52,490 bases of DNA from Gemmatimonadales bacterium UBA2975 (GCA_002348265.1 DEAT01000036.1:1-52490); one strand, 5' to 3'. Positions 33,196-43,100 are shown, counted from the first letter of the stretch. The notes: a model not told the origin generated them from the sequence alone. A program made the numbers and translations.

Positions 33196-35420
33196 TGGAT
33201 GCGTTCTCATCCACTTGCGAGTCGTGCGCGCAGCACCGAGAACAGAGTTTGGTTCGTCTGGGCTTGAGCCCCGACCGGTGGGACTATCTGGTTGCTTTGG
33301 CTGGAAATCCAAACGTCGGTAAGAGTACTGTGTTCAACGAGCTGACCGGCCTGCGCCAGCATACCGGGAACTGGCCTGGAAAGACGGTGGTTCGGGCTGA
33401 GGGGGTGTTTGGGTACGAAGGTAAGCGTACTAAGGTCGTCGATTTGCCAGGGACGTACTCACTTCAGGCGGTGGGTGTCGATGAAGAAGTTGCTCGCGAC
33501 TTTGTTCTCTTCGGTCGACCGGACGTCACGGTTGTGGTCGTGGACTCGACCCGGCTCGAGCGAAATCTCAATTTAGTGCTCCAGATTCTAGAGATAACCG
33601 ACAGAGTTGTCGTGTTCCTAAATCTCATGGACGAGGCCAGGCGCAATGGCATTGCTCTAGACCCGAGCAGGCTGGAATCGGAGCTGGGTGTTCCGGTTGT
33701 CACTGGCACAGCGCGAGAGGGTATAGGGATCTCAGACCTGCTTGAGGCTGTGCATGAAGTTGCTACGGGTCGAAGGAAGACCTCGCCGTATCGCGTCCAA
33801 GAGCATGCTCCTGATATTGAGGTGGTAGTATCGGAGCTTTCCTCCATTGTGTTGGCTGCCTTTCCAGATGTACCAAATACTCGTTGGGTATCGTTGCGTC
33901 TATTGAACGGAGACGCGGCAGTGCAGGAGGCCGTGCGATCAGGAGAACTAGGCCAACTCAGTCGTGATGATTCGGGGGAAGTGATAAGAGATACGCCAGA
34001 GCCGGAACGTGCCCGTGTGCTGGATGCCGCGACTCGGCTCCGTTGGGAACTTCCCGCCGATTTTCAAGACATTGTGACGGCGCGCGCATATGCTAGGGCG
34101 GAAGCCGTCGCTTCACATGCGCAGAAGAAGGGTTTGGTTAAGGCAGCCTTCACGTTTGACAGAAGGCTTGATCAGCTGCTGACCAGCCGGCTTTTGGGTT
34201 TCCCTTTAATGCTTCTCATCCTGGGGGTTGTCTTTTGGTTGACAATTGAGGGAGCGAACGTACCGTCATCGATGCTCGCCACGCTGCTGGTGGATCAAGG
34301 TCATTCCTGGCTGAAGGCGCTTTCTGCTTCGGCTGGATTGCCGTGGTGGCTGGACGGTTTCATGCTAGACGGAGTGTATCTCGCCACCGCATGGGTGATC
34401 AGCGTGATGCTTCCGCCGATGGCGATATTCTTCCCCCTCTTCACGCTATTGGAGGACTTTGGCTACCTGCCACGTGTGGCTTTCAATCTGGACTCAATGT
34501 TCAAGAAGGCTGGAGCGCACGGTAAACAAGCTCTCACCATGTGCATGGGTTTCGGTTGCAATGCTGCAGGCGTGGTCTCCACACGTATCATCGATTCACC
34601 GCGCGAGCGACTGATCGCGATTATCACAAACAATTTCAGCCTCTGTAACGGGCGGTGGCCGACGCAGATTCTTGTGGCCACAATCTTTATTGGTGCATTG
34701 GCACCGCCTCATCTTGGAGGAGTGGTCAGTGCGGCCGCAGTTGTCAGCATCGCTCTACTGGGTGTCTTGATGATGTTTTTGTCCTCGTGGATTCTCTCTC
34801 GCACAGTTCTGCGAGGAGAGGCTGCTAGCTTTAGCCTAGAGCTCCCGCCTTACCGCCCACCGAGACTGCTTCAGACCCTCTACACGTCAATCATCGACCG
34901 AACCCTGATCGTGCTCTGGCGGGCGGTTGTGTTTGCAATTCCTGCAGGCGCCGTGATCTGGCTCATTTCAAATGTCACGATTGGGGGGGGCAGTGTAGCA
35001 GAATACTCTGTCCAGTGGCTTGAGCCGCTAGGACTGCTCCTGGGCCTTAACGGAGTAATCCTGTTGGCCTATGTAGTAGCCATCCCGGCTAACGAGATTG
35101 TCATACCAACCATTCTAATGATGACCGTTCTAGTGACGCCGGAACTCGCCGATCAAGGAGCTGGGGCAGGCGTGATGTTTGAAGAAGACTCCCTGGTAAC
35201 GACGGGCGCACTTCTGCATGCAGGCGGATGGACGCTGTTAACCGCAGTGAACCTGATGCTCTTCAGTCTTCTTCATAACCCCTGCTCAACGACGATCTAT
35301 ACCATTTACAAGGAAACGCGGTCCATTAAATGGACGGCGCTTGCAACTACGCTGCCGGTGTTCATGGGAGTTATAGTTTGCTTCTTGGTGGCTCAGATAT
35401 GGAGACTGGCAGCGGTCTGA
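33195..35420 (+). CDS. feoB: FeoB ferrous-iron transporter, NAAGV/CNGRWPT subtype
   Basis: Encodes 741 residues from ATG 33195, overlapping the upstream stop as TGATG. A GTG one codon earlier is possible. A short N-terminal segment carries C8 and C11 (CESCAQH), a possible metal site. The G domain has G1 GNPNVGKST (37-45), G3 DLPG (83-86) and G4 NLMD (143-146). The membrane part has GFGCNAAGV and TNNFSLCNGRWPT in place of the classical NVPAI and SCSARLPVY. The family imports Fe(II), and some members import Mn(II). This subtype differs from the second FeoB downstream. Confidence 0.93.
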   Translation: MDAFSSTCESCAQHREQSLVRLGLSPDRWDYLVALAGNPNVGKSTVFNELTGLRQHTGNWPGKTVVRAEGVFGYEGKRTKVVDLPGTYSLQAVGVDEEVARDFVLFGRPDVTVVVVDSTRLERNLNLVLQILEITDRVVVFLNLMDEARRNGIALDPSRLESELGVPVVTGTAREGIGISDLLEAVHEVATGRRKTSPYRVQEHAPDIEVVVSELSSIVLAAFPDVPNTRWVSLRLLNGDAAVQEAVRSGELGQLSRDDSGEVIRDTPEPERARVLDAATRLRWELPADFQDIVTARAYARAEAVASHAQKKGLVKAAFTFDRRLDQLLTSRLLGFPLMLLILGVVFWLTIEGANVPSSMLATLLVDQGHSWLKALSASAGLPWWLDGFMLDGVYLATAWVISVMLPPMAIFFPLFTLLEDFGYLPRVAFNLDSMFKKAGAHGKQALTMCMGFGCNAAGVVSTRIIDSPRERLIAIITNNFSLCNGRWPTQILVATIFIGALAPPHLGGVVSAAAVVSIALLGVLMMFLSSWILSRTVLRGEAASFSLELPPYRPPRLLQTLYTSIIDRTLIVLWRAVVFAIPAGAVIWLISNVTIGGGSVAEYSVQWLEPLGLLLGLNGVILLAYVVAIPANEIVIPTILMMTVLVTPELADQGAGAGVMFEEDSLVTTGALLHAGGWTLLTAVNLMLFSLLHNPCSTTIYTIYKETRSIKWTALATTLPVFMGVIVCFLVAQIWRLAAV

Positions 35421-35563
35421 CGTCGCTTCGGGAGTGCGCGTGCGGTGAAGAGGAGGCGACGGGGTCACATGGGTTTCGCGGGAGAGGGGCCACGTATAGC
35501 TTAGATGAGAGTCGATTTCAATCTCATCCGGTCAGTCTCCGGAGTGAGACCACCGGAAGGCAC

Positions 35564-35848
35564 ATGCAACTCCCAGCCGTGGCTGAACAAGCCCACATTG
35601 AAGATCTTCGCCTCGGGGACGTCCCGATGCAGCAGGAGGTGGAGTTAGTTTCTATAGACCTTCCTGTTGAATTGGCTGAGCCGTTGCTGGAACGAGGCGT
35701 TCTGCCGGGGTGCCGTATCTGCCCAGTCCAATCTTCCCCTGGAGGAGACCCGGTCGTCTCGGTAGATGGCTCTTTGCTAGCACTGCGCCGGGAGACTGCT
35801 GACTGCCTTTGTGTGAGGCTTGTGTCCCCATTCCAAGACGTGGGCTGA
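35564..35848 (+). CDS. FeoA-domain protein
   Basis: Encodes 94 residues from ATG 35564, with GGAAGG (35555-35560) upstream. It is a single SH3-like FeoA domain with LGDVPMQQEVELVSID, PLLERGVLPGC and SLLALRRETAD. FeoA is a small cytosolic partner needed for FeoB transport. An in-frame ATG at 35399, inside the end of feoB, would add 55 residues that look poorly conserved and contain CACGEEE. I consider the shorter form more likely because FeoA is usually 75-90 residues. It sits between two feoB genes, 15 nt before the second. Confidence 0.75.
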   Translation: MQLPAVAEQAHIEDLRLGDVPMQQEVELVSIDLPVELAEPLLERGVLPGCRICPVQSSPGGDPVVSVDGSLLALRRETADCLCVRLVSPFQDVG

Positions 35849-35863
35849 GGCTCCCCACGAATC

Positions 35864-37783
35864 TTGTCCGAGCAGGATCAGGTCGCTAGCGGCGACACCG
35901 CTACGCAAGAACCGTCCTCGGAGTCACCGGTGATTGCGCTGGTGGGTCCCCCGAATTCGGGAAAGACCACACTGTTCAATCGCTTGACCGGACTAAGACA
36001 GAAGGTCGCGAACTATCCGGGTGTGACTGTCGAGCAGCACCTCGGCATGGTGAACCTTTACGATGGACGCCAAGCGTCGCTTGTAGACTTGCCGGGAGTC
36101 CACGGCTTCTCAGCGCGCACCTTAGACGAACGCGTTACCCGGGACGTTTTAGAGGGGAAAATCGAAGGTATGCGTTCCCCTGATGCCCTGATTCTGATTG
36201 TAGATGTTACCCGGCTCGAAGCGCAGCTAATGCTTGTTGAGCCGGTTTTAGAGATGGACCTTCCGACGCTACTCGTGCTCAATATGGTTGACGAGCTTGA
36301 GGCCCGCGGTGGATCGATAGACCAAGAGGTTCTCGCGGAACGCTTGGGTGTCGATGTAGTGCGAACTAGTGCCAGGACCGGAATAGGGGTGGAGGAGGTC
36401 CGAGCCTATCTCCACAAGGTAGCTTGTGGAGACACGTCAGTTGAGCACATCGAGCGGGAGCTGTCTAATTTGGCTGGCTCTCGGGCTTTGCCTGTAATCG
36501 ATGCCTTTGCTGCGCGTCGAAGGTTGGTTCGCAGTGTAGTTCAGGATGCAGGCTTTGCTTCGCCCCGTCCCTCTCGTCTGACAGAAAAACTCGATTCAGT
36601 CTTCCTCCATAAGGTGTGGGGCCCGACAATTTTTCTGGCGGTTGTGCTGTTGGTGTTCCAGTCGATTTTCACTTGGGCTGTCCCGCTAATGGACGGGATA
36701 GACTGGATAGTGGGGACTTCAGGTGAGTGGATCGCAGCCGCGCTACCGGACACATGGTATCGATCTTTGATCGTGGATGGTGTGTGGGCTGGCGTGGGCT
36801 CTGTCATCATCTTCCTGCCGCAAATTTTAGTCCTTTTCCTCTTCTTGGGCATTCTCGAGGATTCCGGTTATATGGCGCGGGCGGCGGTGATAGCAGATCG
36901 GACTATGTATCGGTTGGGTCTTCAGGGAAGAGCCTTTCTTCCGCTTTTATCGGGCTATGCCTGCTCCGTACCAGCGATTCTTGCAGCACGAACGATAGAA
37001 GATGAGCGTGATCGGCTAGCAACGATCTTCGTGACACCGTTCATGACGTGCTCGGCACGGTTACCTGTGTATGCCATCCTGATTGCAGCGTTTATTCCGA
37101 ACGAGCCTGTACTCGGTCCAATCATGAACCAGCAGGCTGCTACGCTTCTAGGGCTCTACGGCCTCGGGGTCGTGGCGGCTATAGGCACTGCGTTTTTACT
37201 TAAGCGGACTCTCCTAAAGGCGAGTCCGACATCATTCCTGATGGAATTGCCACCCTATCGGATACCTGCTCCGCGAACTCTTCTTTTACGTCTCCTTGAT
37301 CGGAGCAAGATTTTTCTGCGAAGGGCGGGACGAATCATCTTTGCGGTTGCGATTGTGCTTTGGGTATTAACCCAATTTCCGCGAGCTCAAGGTGGTCCGC
37401 CCGATATAGAACAAAGTGCGCTCGGAACCATAGGGCATGTAATTGAGCCCGTGATAGAGCCGCTTGGCTTTGATTGGAGGATCGGGATCGGGATCGTTAC
37501 TTCGTTAGCTGCGCGCGAGGTCATTGTAGGAACACTTGGCACGATCTATGGGGTTGAGGAGGCTGACGAGGAGTCGTTAGCACTGCAGGAGATTTTACGA
37601 CGCGATATAGAGCCAGGGGCGGCGATAGGTCTTCTGGTGTTTTTCGCCTTCGCTCTGCAGTGCATGTCTACCGTAGCTGTAATGAGACGTGAGACTGCAG
37701 GATGGAAATGGCCTGCACTTCAATTTTTTTATATGCTGCTCCTAGGATATCTAGGAGCATTCATCTCATTTCGTATCTTCTGA
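35864..37783 (+). CDS. feoB: FeoB ferrous-iron transporter, classical CSARLPVY subtype
   Basis: Encodes 639 residues from TTG 35864; no earlier ATG is available. The G domain has G1 GPPNSGKTT (28-36), switch I NYPGVTVEQ, G3 DLPG (75-78) and G4 NMVD (140-143). The membrane part has GYACSVPAILAARTI and TPFMTCSARLPVYAI, close to the widespread Fe(II) transporters. It lacks an N-terminal Cys pair and is about 100 residues shorter than the first FeoB. Its FeoA is encoded 15 nt upstream. Two different FeoB subtypes in one operon suggest either different metals or a paired function. Confidence 0.93.
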   Translation: MSEQDQVASGDTATQEPSSESPVIALVGPPNSGKTTLFNRLTGLRQKVANYPGVTVEQHLGMVNLYDGRQASLVDLPGVHGFSARTLDERVTRDVLEGKIEGMRSPDALILIVDVTRLEAQLMLVEPVLEMDLPTLLVLNMVDELEARGGSIDQEVLAERLGVDVVRTSARTGIGVEEVRAYLHKVACGDTSVEHIERELSNLAGSRALPVIDAFAARRRLVRSVVQDAGFASPRPSRLTEKLDSVFLHKVWGPTIFLAVVLLVFQSIFTWAVPLMDGIDWIVGTSGEWIAAALPDTWYRSLIVDGVWAGVGSVIIFLPQILVLFLFLGILEDSGYMARAAVIADRTMYRLGLQGRAFLPLLSGYACSVPAILAARTIEDERDRLATIFVTPFMTCSARLPVYAILIAAFIPNEPVLGPIMNQQAATLLGLYGLGVVAAIGTAFLLKRTLLKASPTSFLMELPPYRIPAPRTLLLRLLDRSKIFLRRAGRIIFAVAIVLWVLTQFPRAQGGPPDIEQSALGTIGHVIEPVIEPLGFDWRIGIGIVTSLAAREVIVGTLGTIYGVEEADEESLALQEILRRDIEPGAAIGLLVFFAFALQCMSTVAVMRRETAGWKWPALQFFYMLLLGYLGAFISFRIF

Positions 37784-37860
37784 TCTCAGCCTTACCTACT
37801 GTGTGAAAGAGGTTAGCCTCCGCTGGAGTCATGCGACCAGCCCAGAGAGAGACAAGATAG

Positions 37861-38541
37861 TTGATAACCTCTGAGCACAAGTTTCAAGCAACTGAGACTT
37901 CGGGTGAGGTTTCTGCCATACTCGTTAGGCCTGCGGATGCGCGGTGGCTGTATGTGTTCGGGCACGGATCCGGAGCGGGAATGAGGCACGTCTTCATGGA
38001 AGAGTGTGCAGCGCTTTTAGCCGTTCATGGGGTTGCGACTTTTAGATACCAGTTCCCATACATGGAAGCTGGTCTGAGTATCCCCAATCGCGCTCCTATA
38101 CTCATCGAGACTGTTCGCTCTGCTGTTAGCGTTGCAGAGTCTCTTGAACCCGATCTTCAACTACTCGCTGGCGGAAAATCAATGGGGGGACGTATGACGT
38201 CAGCCGCCGCATCGCTTCGGCCACTCGGGTCAGTGCTTGGTCTGGCGTTTTTTGGCTTTCCTTTGCATCCCTCAGGAAGAGAGTCTTCCGAAAGGGGATA
38301 TCATCTGAGGCATATTGGGTTACCGATGCTTTTCTTGCAGGGATCGCGTGACAAGCTCGCGAATTTGTCATTATTGGGCTCTTTACTGGACGGGGTCGGC
38401 ACACTGGCAACGCTTAACGTGTTGGACGGCGCGGATCATGGATTCCATGTCTTGAAGCGTTCAGGACGAACAGAGAGTGAAGTCCTCGAGGAGGCCTGTG
38501 TCGGGTTCTCAAAATGGACTCGTCAACTAGTGGCTTGCTAA
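37861..38541 (+). CDS. alpha/beta-hydrolase of the TEX30/KANL3 type
   Basis: Encodes 226 residues, apparently from TTG 37861; no ATG fits. FGHGSGAGM forms the oxyanion region. The nucleophile is S107 in GGKSMGGRM, the acid is D164 in QGSRDKLA and the base is H193 in DGADHGFHV. This order and the HGSGAG element match the TEX30/KANL3-like (dienelactone-hydrolase-related) group, whose substrates are mostly unknown. It is cytosolic. It follows feoB2 by 77 bp, with a weak purine-rich stretch before the start, so membership in the feo operon is uncertain. Confidence 0.75.
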   Translation: MITSEHKFQATETSGEVSAILVRPADARWLYVFGHGSGAGMRHVFMEECAALLAVHGVATFRYQFPYMEAGLSIPNRAPILIETVRSAVSVAESLEPDLQLLAGGKSMGGRMTSAAASLRPLGSVLGLAFFGFPLHPSGRESSERGYHLRHIGLPMLFLQGSRDKLANLSLLGSLLDGVGTLATLNVLDGADHGFHVLKRSGRTESEVLEEACVGFSKWTRQLVAC

Positions 38542-38660
38542 CCAAACAGACCACGGCATGCCCGGCAGTCAGTATTGGGGGAGTAAAATTACGCATTGAC
38601 CTTGGGTCATCCGGCAGACATTCTGCCGGTTCGTTTCGAATCGCTTTAAAGGACCTGATT

Positions 38661-41600
38661 ATGAGTTGTGAAGTGTCTCGTTGTGTCTGGCGCGCCGCGG
38701 CAGTAGCTGCTTCTTTTGCGTTTGCCCTCTTGCTAGCGACGCCGATATCGGTGGAAGCCCAAGAGGAGGTCTCTGCGGTTGAGAAGACATTCTCCGACCT
38801 CGGATATCGAAACGTCGGCCCCTCTCGCGGCGGGAGAGTGACGGCGGTGGCAGGCCATCCCGCTCATCCTTTGACTTTCTATATGGGTGCTACGGGTGGT
38901 GGTGTCTGGAAGACTGAAGACTACGGAACGACTTGGCGTCCGATATCGGACGGCTACTTCGAGACGGGTTCAATTGGCTCAATCCGTGTGGCACCCTCAG
39001 ATCCCAGTGTTGTCTATGTAGGAACGGGATCGGACGGGATTCGCTCCAACGTCATCACAGGTCGTGGCCTTTACTATTCAGATGATTACGGAGCGACTTG
39101 GGAACGACGTGGCCTAGTTGAGATGGGCCAGCTAGGTGCAGTTGAGGTACACCCGGAAAATCCCGAAGTGGCCTATGTGGCGGCGCTGGGTAATCCTTGG
39201 GCGAAAAGTAGCGAGCGTGGAGTTTACCGGACTAGGGACGCAGGAAAAAGCTGGGAACAGGTTCTGTTTACGTCTGACTCGGTCGGTGCCATTGATCTCG
39301 AGCTCAACCCAGCAAACCCGGATGAGATCTACGCCGGAATGTGGATGGGTCGTCGCCAACCATGGACTATCATCTCTGGAATGGAGGCTTCGGCTCAAGA
39401 AGACGGTATCTGGAAGTCGACCGATGGAGGAGACAGTTGGGAGTACAAGACAGAAGGGCTTCCAGCTGGCCTGATTGGTAAGACAGACCTTTCGGTATCA
39501 GCTGACATGCCGAGTCGCGTGTATGCTCTCGTGGAGACCACCGACCCAGATGAGGGTCTCTACCGATCAGATGACTTCGGAGAAACGTGGGAGTTGATCA
39601 GCAACCAGCGTGGAATCATGAATCGTCCCTTTTACTACACCAATGTGACAGCGGACCCGACTGATGCGGACCACGTATATGTCAACAACGAGGGCTACTA
39701 CGAGTCGACAGACGGGGGCACGACCTTCGAGCGTCGTCAGACTCCTCATGGAGACAATCATGATACTTGGATCAATCCGGAAAACCCGCTTATTCAGATC
39801 CAGTCGAATGATGGTGGAGCTAACGTGACACTCGATGGCGGCAGCACCTGGTCGACACAGTTTAACCAGCCCACGGCTGAGCTTTACCAGGTTGATGTCG
39901 ACGACCAGTTCCCTTATTGGCTGTACGCGGGTCAGCAGGACAACACGACGATACGAGTTCCTAGCAATCCTCCTGGCACCGGCTCGCAGGGTGGTCATCA
40001 GGGCAACTGGGAGGCAGTTGGTGGATGCGAGACAGGTCCCGCCGTACCCAAGCCCGGTGACCCAACGATCGTTTACTCCAACTGTAAGGGTCGTTTTGGC
40101 CGTTATAACCAGGTCACAGGACAGGAGAAGCAGTACTACGTAGGGTTCCAGAACTTATACGGGCAGAATCCGGCCAATCTCAACTACAGATTCCAGCGCG
40201 TTGTACCCATAGAGGTATCGCCGCACGATCCGAGCACGGTGTATCACGGTTCGCAATTCGTCCATAAGACTACGGACGAAGGTGTGACTTGGGAGCAGAT
40301 ATCTCCGGACCTCACGGCATTCCGCCCTGAGAGACAGATGGTCTCCGGAAGTCCGATTACGCGTGACATTACCGGGGAGGAGCACTACTCCGTACTGTAC
40401 GCAATTGAGGAGTCTCCAGTGACCCCGGGTGTGATTTGGTCAGGTTCGAACGATGGCTTAGTGCAGGTAACTCGCGACGGTGGACAAACCTGGACTAATG
40501 TCACCCCACCGGATATGCCCAAGGAAGGGCGTGTCCAGACGATCGACCCATCAGCACATTCCGCCGGTAAGGCTTACTTCGCGTACTATCGGACACTGCT
40601 CGGAGACCTGACGCCGTTCATATACAAAACGGAAGATTTTGGTGAGACGTGGGAGCTGCTCACGACAGGCGACAACGGTATTCCTTCTCATCATGCGACA
40701 AGAGCGATCAGGGAAGACACGGAGAGAGAGGGCCTGCTTTATGCTGGTACAGAGTTTGGGATGTATGTCTCTTTCGATGATGGTGAGCACTGGGACAAGT
40801 TTCAGTTCAACATGCCACGCACGCCGATTACGGACATTAAGGTCCACCAGGGTGATTTAGTCGTTTCGACGATGGGTAGAGCCTTCTGGGTGATGGATAA
40901 CCTTTCACCGTTGCGTCAGGCTGATGAAGCAATGGCGGATGGCGGAGCCTTCCTCTTCGCGCCTGAAGATGCATACCGGCTTCGTGGGAGTGGTTTCGGA
41001 GGTTTTGGGGCGGGCGCTCCAGATGAGCCACTGTACTCTCGCAACGGAGCAGAGTTGGACTATATGCTGCCGTCAGGAGTGACTTCCGTTAAAGTTGAAA
41101 TCTTTGACGGAGAGGGTGCTCTTGTGCGGGAGTTCGAGAGTGCTGGTCCGGGTGAGAGCACCGAGATCGCCCAGGAGATGCGTGCGCCTTTCCAGCGCAG
41201 AGTGGGGTCACCAACACCGACGGCACATGAGGGGCTGAATCGTTTCGTATGGGACTTCACCGTTCCTGGTCCTAATGGTACCGCGCGTGGTGGACCTATG
41301 GTCGTTCCGGGAACCTTCACGGCCCGCATAACAGTGGCCGCTGCTGGGCAGTCAGAGGTTCTGGAGCGCGACCTCGAGGTCATGATGGACCCACGTGTCG
41401 CGGCAGATGGAGTAACGATTGCTGATTTACAGGCGCAGTTTGACCTCGGGATTCAGGTCCGTGACGCGATCGAAGACGCAGACGCGACCATTGAGCGCCT
41501 TCAGGGGGCCCAGACGCGTGTCGCGGAAGGCAGTGATGTGGAAACAGAACTCAAGGAGATTGAGCGAGCGTTGCTGACGAATCGGACGATCACGAGTTAT

Positions 41601-41768
41601 CCACAGCCGATGCTTCGCGACCAGTTGAACTACCTAAATAGCAATTCCCAGAGAGCGGATCAGCGACCGGCTGCTGATATGTATGAGAGGCTTGAGGTTC
41701 TGGTTTCCGAGCTTGAGCAGCACAAGGAAAGGCTGCAACGACTTATCCGCATGGTTACGGACGGGTAG
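38661..41768 (+). CDS. secreted VPS10/sortilin-like BNR-repeat protein
   Basis: Encodes 1035 residues from ATG 38661 (AAAGGA upstream). An in-frame extension to 38514 overlaps the previous gene. A signal peptide (about 12-32, ending SVEAQ) precedes many BNR/Asp-box repeats of the S-x-D-x-G-x-T-W type, such as YSDDYGATWERR, RTRDAGKSWEQV, KTEDFGETWELL and VTRDGGQTWTNV. These form beta-propeller blades of a sortilin-type ten-bladed domain. The last 180 residues are helical. Such proteins are common in Gemmatimonadota and Bacteroidota and are usually called glycosyl hydrolases, but no hydrolase residues are evident. Confidence 0.92.
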   Translation: MSCEVSRCVWRAAAVAASFAFALLLATPISVEAQEEVSAVEKTFSDLGYRNVGPSRGGRVTAVAGHPAHPLTFYMGATGGGVWKTEDYGTTWRPISDGYFETGSIGSIRVAPSDPSVVYVGTGSDGIRSNVITGRGLYYSDDYGATWERRGLVEMGQLGAVEVHPENPEVAYVAALGNPWAKSSERGVYRTRDAGKSWEQVLFTSDSVGAIDLELNPANPDEIYAGMWMGRRQPWTIISGMEASAQEDGIWKSTDGGDSWEYKTEGLPAGLIGKTDLSVSADMPSRVYALVETTDPDEGLYRSDDFGETWELISNQRGIMNRPFYYTNVTADPTDADHVYVNNEGYYESTDGGTTFERRQTPHGDNHDTWINPENPLIQIQSNDGGANVTLDGGSTWSTQFNQPTAELYQVDVDDQFPYWLYAGQQDNTTIRVPSNPPGTGSQGGHQGNWEAVGGCETGPAVPKPGDPTIVYSNCKGRFGRYNQVTGQEKQYYVGFQNLYGQNPANLNYRFQRVVPIEVSPHDPSTVYHGSQFVHKTTDEGVTWEQISPDLTAFRPERQMVSGSPITRDITGEEHYSVLYAIEESPVTPGVIWSGSNDGLVQVTRDGGQTWTNVTPPDMPKEGRVQTIDPSAHSAGKAYFAYYRTLLGDLTPFIYKTEDFGETWELLTTGDNGIPSHHATRAIREDTEREGLLYAGTEFGMYVSFDDGEHWDKFQFNMPRTPITDIKVHQGDLVVSTMGRAFWVMDNLSPLRQADEAMADGGAFLFAPEDAYRLRGSGFGGFGAGAPDEPLYSRNGAELDYMLPSGVTSVKVEIFDGEGALVREFESAGPGESTEIAQEMRAPFQRRVGSPTPTAHEGLNRFVWDFTVPGPNGTARGGPMVVPGTFTARITVAAAGQSEVLERDLEVMMDPRVAADGVTIADLQAQFDLGIQVRDAIEDADATIERLQGAQTRVAEGSDVETELKEIERALLTNRTITSYPQPMLRDQLNYLNSNSQRADQRPAADMYERLEVLVSELEQHKERLQRLIRMVTDG

Positions 41769-41791
41769 GGTAGCTATAGAGTCTAGTTCTA

Positions 41792-41843
41792 GGGATGAGA
41801 CCCCGAGGCCGGAGAGTGTAGTTTCCGGCCCGGGTCTCATCCC
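41792..41843. terminator. bidirectional hairpin terminator
   Basis: A perfect 12-bp outer inverted repeat (41792-41803 with 41832-41843, GGGATGAGACCC type) encloses a 7-bp inner stem (41807-41813 with 41824-41830). It lies exactly between two converging genes (ends 41768 and 41852). There is no long U-tract on either side, but the stem is long and GC-rich. Confidence 0.75.
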
Positions 41844-41851
41844 AGAGTCAT

Positions 41852-42988
41852 CTAGTGTTCGAGGATCAGTGGTCGACCGACTAGCCTTTCAGGGTTGGCG
41901 TCTTTCTTTGGCACGAATTTATCCATCCAACCTCCATCCCAACTGACGATATAGAGATTGCCTTCCTGGTCGACATCCATTTGGTGGGGTCGTGATAGCC
42001 CACCCGAGAATCCACCGCGCGTCCCTCCGAAAGCGCCAAGGTGGTATTGCAGCTCTCCGGCTTTATTGAACTTGATGATTCGATTCAGGCGCGCTGAAAC
42101 AACCCATATAGATTCGTTTTCATCGATGAACACACCAACAGGATCAGATATATCGGGCCATTCTTCAATGAATTCTCCATTTTCCGTAAAGACTTGAATC
42201 CGGTTGTTTGAGCGATCACCGACATAGATCCTGTGGTCACGGTCTACTGCTAACCCATGAATGAGATCGAACTGACCAGGACCATCTCCGAGTTCCCCGA
42301 ACTCTTGTAAGAATTCACCCCTTGCGTTGTATCGGATAATTCGGGAGTTCCAGTATCCGTCACCGAGAAGAAAGTCCCCGTTTGGAAAGAACGCCATTAC
42401 AGATGGGTCACCGTAGGTGTAGGGGCCTGGGTTGGTATTGGCTCTGGCCTCCTCACGTGTTCTGGGATGTTCGGGATCTACTAGTTGCATGACCAACTCG
42501 CTGCCGTCGTTCGTGAACTTAAGTATTTGCATGTTCACATCGCGTATACCGAGGCCGCGCTCAACAACCCAGATGTGTCGCTCCGGGTCATACGGACTAA
42601 TGTAGATCTGGTGGGGCTTGTTAAAGAGTGAATCCCATTGGCTCCAGTTTTCTGTGATATTGCCGTCGCGGTCTACTGCAACTAGATAATTTGAACTGCC
42701 CTCTCGCTCACGATTCAGTGCGTCTCGGTCGCCCCACACACCGACAATGATGCGATCAGGATGGTCCACGGCTATACCGGATACCTGGCCCCAACCCCAT
42801 ACATCGTCATGATCCGGGGCCGGCTTCCACCAGTTATCGACCGCGTTGTATTCGCCGGTGCGATCATCCCCCCCCTTTATCACCTCTCCCCCCGCTCTAG
42901 AGGTTGGTTCTGCTGGGGGGTTGCAGCCTAAGACTAGTGTGAGGGTGAAAAGCAGGGTCAGGTTTCGAAGTTGATCCCGAGTAAGCAT
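41852..42988 (-). CDS. NHL-repeat lipoprotein
   Basis: Encodes 378 residues. The lipobox LVLGC puts the lipidated cysteine at C22. The body has NHL/six-bladed propeller repeats: GQVSGIAVDHPDRIIVG, LIHGLAVDRDHRIYVGD, SDPVGVFIDENESIWVV and RPHQMDVDQEGNLYIVS. The family includes peptidyl-alpha-hydroxyglycine lyases and SMP-30-like proteins, but no lyase-specific residues can be confirmed. Binding to the outer membrane or periplasm is expected. AAAGAGG precedes the start. It converges with the VPS10 gene across a strong terminator. Confidence 0.85.
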   Translation of the reverse strand: MLTRDQLRNLTLLFTLTLVLGCNPPAEPTSRAGGEVIKGGDDRTGEYNAVDNWWKPAPDHDDVWGWGQVSGIAVDHPDRIIVGVWGDRDALNREREGSSNYLVAVDRDGNITENWSQWDSLFNKPHQIYISPYDPERHIWVVERGLGIRDVNMQILKFTNDGSELVMQLVDPEHPRTREEARANTNPGPYTYGDPSVMAFFPNGDFLLGDGYWNSRIIRYNARGEFLQEFGELGDGPGQFDLIHGLAVDRDHRIYVGDRSNNRIQVFTENGEFIEEWPDISDPVGVFIDENESIWVVSARLNRIIKFNKAGELQYHLGAFGGTRGGFSGGLSRPHQMDVDQEGNLYIVSWDGGWMDKFVPKKDANPERLVGRPLILEH

Positions 42989-43100
42989 GATGCCTCTTTG
43001 AGCTGATAGTCTCTGGATTCAGAAATCGCAGTATACGTTGCGGGACCAGAGAATGGATAGCAAAAGCCGACATTCTCAATAGTGTTCTATTCGCCTCGTT

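Noticed and set aside
43049..43077. GAGAATG/CATTCTC inverted repeat after the fusion gene
   Set aside because: 7-bp stem with a 15-nt loop and no U-tract; too weak to call a terminator.
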